Source: Mesorhizobium erdmanii USDA 3471 (lineage in GTDB: Bacteria; Pseudomonadota; Alphaproteobacteria; Rhizobiales; Rhizobiaceae). From it: 64,000 bases of DNA. The number at the start of each line of letters is the position of its first letter. Positions within the stretch are counted from its first letter, which is position 1. Shown here in pieces: positions 61,877-64,000 of the stretch. The notes beneath the pieces are model-generated. The model saw only the letters and a list, made by a program, of their open reading frames with translations. It searched no databases and had not been told where the DNA came from. The stretch spans positions 62,154-126,153 of the forward strand of contig NZ_AXAE01000018.1 of NCBI RefSeq assembly GCF_000472705.1, given 5' to 3'. The position numbers were made by a program, and so were the translations under genes.

Positions 61877-64000
61877 AGCCTGGAAAGCTGGCTGTTCACC
61901 TGCGCGAAGGGCCGTTGCTTGATCCGGCGGTAGGCCTCCAGGTCCGACGGAAGAGCGACCGAGATAGAATCGAAGAACTCCGGCTGGGGACCCGGCGCAA
62001 TTTGACCGCTCCGCTGAAGTTCGACCCCGGCCGCCGTGAATGAGACGGCCTGCTCGATTGCGGTCACCAGTTCATCATGTACCAGATTCAATGTGCGGGC
62101 GGGCTCGTGCCGGAGATAGGTCAGCCGCGACTCGATGTTTCGAACATCCGGCAGCAACGATCTGGCGGCTAGGGCATAGAAAACGCGTTGGAGCTCCGTT
62201 CCTCGATCGAAGACGACGGTTTTCTTGCGCTCCGGTGCCGCTCCCGCCTTGTAGTCGGTTATGATGGCCGAGCCCTTGGATCCGTCTTCGTCGAGTCGAT
62301 CGATCCGGCCGCGAAACGCCACACCGGTTGTCCCGATTGGTACCGGCATGGGCGTGGTCCAAGGATGAGCCCCATCGGTGGCCTCGCCGAAGGCGAGTTC
62401 GGTCCAGCTCGTGCCGCGCGGTTCACCGAGAGCATCTCTCAGCCCGCGCGATGCGCGTTCGCGCGCCAATGACATGGTATGGCGCCAGAGGAGTCCTGGT
62501 GGGACGGCTCGTGCGATCGGCCAGGCGTCGCTGAGCCGGTTGGCTTCATCCGCAAGGGCGATCTCGATTTCATCGACATTGCGCGGCGCACCATTGCGCA
62601 GCACTCCTCCAATAAGGGCGTGGACGAGCTCGCCGAATGACCGATGATCGAGCGCTAACGGTTGAGGGTCGAGGTTGGGCTCGCGCCAATGCAGTGCGTA
62701 CTCCCAGACAAATCCGAGCGGATCGCAAAGAAGGCGATCGAGCGACGTCGTCGATTGCACGTCGGCGAGTGCGCCGACGATCAATGGATGATTGGCTCGA
62801 ACGAGCCCGTCATGGGCGGTATGGCGATCGCTGTTCTGCCAGGCGCGCCAGCAGGCGCGGCTGGACCGAACCTGCGGTTGCTTGCCGGCATCGGCCGGCC
62901 TTGCATATAGACGATCGCTTTGACTGAACGCGTGTCGAGGGATGGCGCTTCGACCAACAATTCTTTCTTGGTCGCGACGCCATAGCGTGCTCGCAGCCTG
63001 CAGCGCACCTGTTGCGCTCCTATTTCCGCGCGACAGGGTGTAGTCGGCGGATTGGTTGACGATGATATCGTGCATCATCCGATCGTCGTCGGCGATATCT
63101 GCCGATGGAAGCCGAATGTCCTCGAGGAGATGCTCGGCAAGCAGCGGGTCTTCGATCGCCCGCCGTGGCCAGGCGTTCGCTTCGAGGCCGAGAAGGCGGA
63201 CGTGCTTCCGCGGTGCGCCCGCCAGATGGTGGGCGGGTCCCCAGACGATGGTGTTGCCGGGTTCTTGCCCGTCATCGACACGCAACGCCTGCAGCGACAA
63301 TTCGATCGCCTGTGGGGGCGCCATGCGCAGGGTGTCCTGCCACAAGCTCAGCGCCGGCCCGCGCAACAGCCGCCGTCCCGCCCGATCCGCCTCCGAAATC
63401 CCACCAGCCAGGAGCTCGAGAACCGGCAGCAATGTCCGCTCGGCAACATCGCCATCAGCCCGCTCGGCGCGCGCCCGCTCGAGGGCGTGCTGCCACAGCT
63501 GTAGTCTCGTCAGCGCAGCGCTGCGCCTCAAACCCTTTGCCCAATCGAGCGGAATGTTCTCGCGCGCCGGGGGGACGCGGGCCAATAAAAGGCGGACCCG
63601 CTCCTGGGAAAGACCCCGCAACAGGATGTCAGCGAGCGCTGCGCAGATCTGGCCTTCGCGGGTCGCCAAAGCCGGAATGCCATGGCTGAAATGCAAGGGG
63701 AGCCCCGCCTCACGCGCGAGCACGAGGAATGTGTCGTCCCAGGTTGTCGGCGAGGCTGCTGTGATGGCGATCTCTTCTGGAGGGATGCCGTCCTCGGCTA
63801 TCCGCGCGCGGGCCCACCGAAGCGCTTCGCGCACTTCACTTCGCGGATCGGCGCAGACATCGGCCGCGGCGAGAAGACTCAATCCCGCGGGTGCGGTTTC
63901 CGTCCTTCCGGGAAACCAGCTCCGTCGACTGTGGGACGACGCAACCCATCGGACTGGAACAACGTCACAAAGTTGGGCGAGGAACTGGCGCCAGACGGGC
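61861..64000 (-). CDS. AddB-like PD-(D/E)xK nuclease (5' end outside window)
   Basis: The frame stays open from 61861 to the window edge, so the N-terminus is missing; the visible part is about 710 residues. It resembles AddB: SLLAAADVCADPRSEVREAL, an inactivated helicase-like middle, VRLLGLEANAWPRRAIEDPL, and a C-terminal RecB-type nuclease with FRGRIDRLDEDG, IITDYKAG and QRVFYALAARSLL. The downstream Cys cluster of classical iron-sulfur AddB is not apparent. It partners the AddA-like protein encoded next. Confidence 0.82.
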   Translation of the reverse strand, partial: PVWRQFLAQLCDVVPVRWVASSHSRRSWFPGRTETAPAGLSLLAAADVCADPRSEVREALRWARARIAEDGIPPEEIAITAASPTTWDDTFLVLAREAGLPLHFSHGIPALATREGQICAALADILLRGLSQERVRLLLARVPPARENIPLDWAKGLRRSAALTRLQLWQHALERARAERADGDVAERTLLPVLELLAGGISEADRAGRRLLRGPALSLWQDTLRMAPPQAIELSLQALRVDDGQEPGNTIVWGPAHHLAGAPRKHVRLLGLEANAWPRRAIEDPLLAEHLLEDIRLPSADIADDDRMMHDIIVNQSADYTLSRGNRSATGALQAASTLWRRDQERIVGRSAIPRHAFSQSDRLYARPADAGKQPQVRSSRACWRAWQNSDRHTAHDGLVRANHPLIVGALADVQSTTSLDRLLCDPLGFVWEYALHWREPNLDPQPLALDHRSFGELVHALIGGVLRNGAPRNVDEIEIALADEANRLSDAWPIARAVPPGLLWRHTMSLARERASRGLRDALGEPRGTSWTELAFGEATDGAHPWTTPMPVPIGTTGVAFRGRIDRLDEDGSKGSAIITDYKAGAAPERKKTVVFDRGTELQRVFYALAARSLLPDVRNIESRLTYLRHEPARTLNLVHDELVTAIEQAVSFTAAGVELQRSGQIAPGPQPEFFDSISVALPSDLEAYRRIKQRPFAQVNSQLSRLWSSP

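Overview
The window looks like an accessory region of a high-GC Rhizobiales (Mesorhizobium-like) alphaproteobacterium. Pointers are the imuA-imuB-dnaE2 mutagenesis cassette with an alphaproteobacterial LexA box (GTTC-N7-GTTC), a bacterial LigD, betaine/hydroxyproline catabolic genes, and a short palindromic intergenic repeat of the kind scattered in rhizobial genomes. The taxonomic call is inference. No rRNA, tRNA or CRISPR array was seen.

Region 1 (1-27.8 kb) is catabolic. Positions 1-4974 hold a 4-hydroxyproline degradation module: semialdehyde dehydrogenase, deaminase of the DHDPS family, 2-epimerase of the proline racemase family and a GntR/FCD regulator. The D-hydroxyproline dehydrogenase is cut down to an N-terminal remnant. 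After a patch of broken amidase and polar amino acid ABC transporter fragments comes a larger quaternary-amine module: GlxA-type AraC regulator, EtfA/EtfB, ferredoxin reductase, class III aminotransferase, FAD/GcvT fusion dehydrogenase, RpiR regulator, Rieske oxygenase, aldehyde dehydrogenase, CMD-family protein, three enolase-superfamily racemase/epimerase paralogues, an alcohol dehydrogenase and a complete peptide/opine-type ABC transporter. The simplest reading is uptake, epimerisation and stepwise N-demethylation of proline-betaine-like compounds, feeding hydroxyproline breakdown.

Region 2 (27.9-29.3 kb) is a nest of transposon ends. Three copies of a 236-315 bp end repeat carry many short sites, and the N-terminus of a Mu-type transposase lies between copies 1 and 2.

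Region 3 (29.7-44.4 kb) is a conflict/defence island. It holds a membrane-anchored caspase-like protein with a small membrane partner, a trypsin-phospholipase D fusion, a second caspase-like protein with a small partner, an XRE/ImmA pair, and a divergent operon encoding DUF2188, a ubiquitin-like protein, an E1-like ThiF protein, a DUF6527 protein and a zinc-ribbon HEPN protein. A poly-gamma-glutamate hydrolase-like gene, a broken trypsin-like gene and a predicted PD-(D/E)XK protein follow. The ubiquitin-like operon with its coupled HEPN gene is the most unusual part of the window.

Region 4 (44.5-53.4 kb) is DNA repair: dnaE2, imuB and imuA under a LexA box, divergent from dinB, then a LigD lacking the phosphoesterase domain.

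Region 5 (53.4-64 kb) returns to defence: an AbiE-type type IV toxin-antitoxin pair, a complete Gabija system (GajA and GajB) and an AddA/AddB-like helicase-nuclease pair that runs off the window end.
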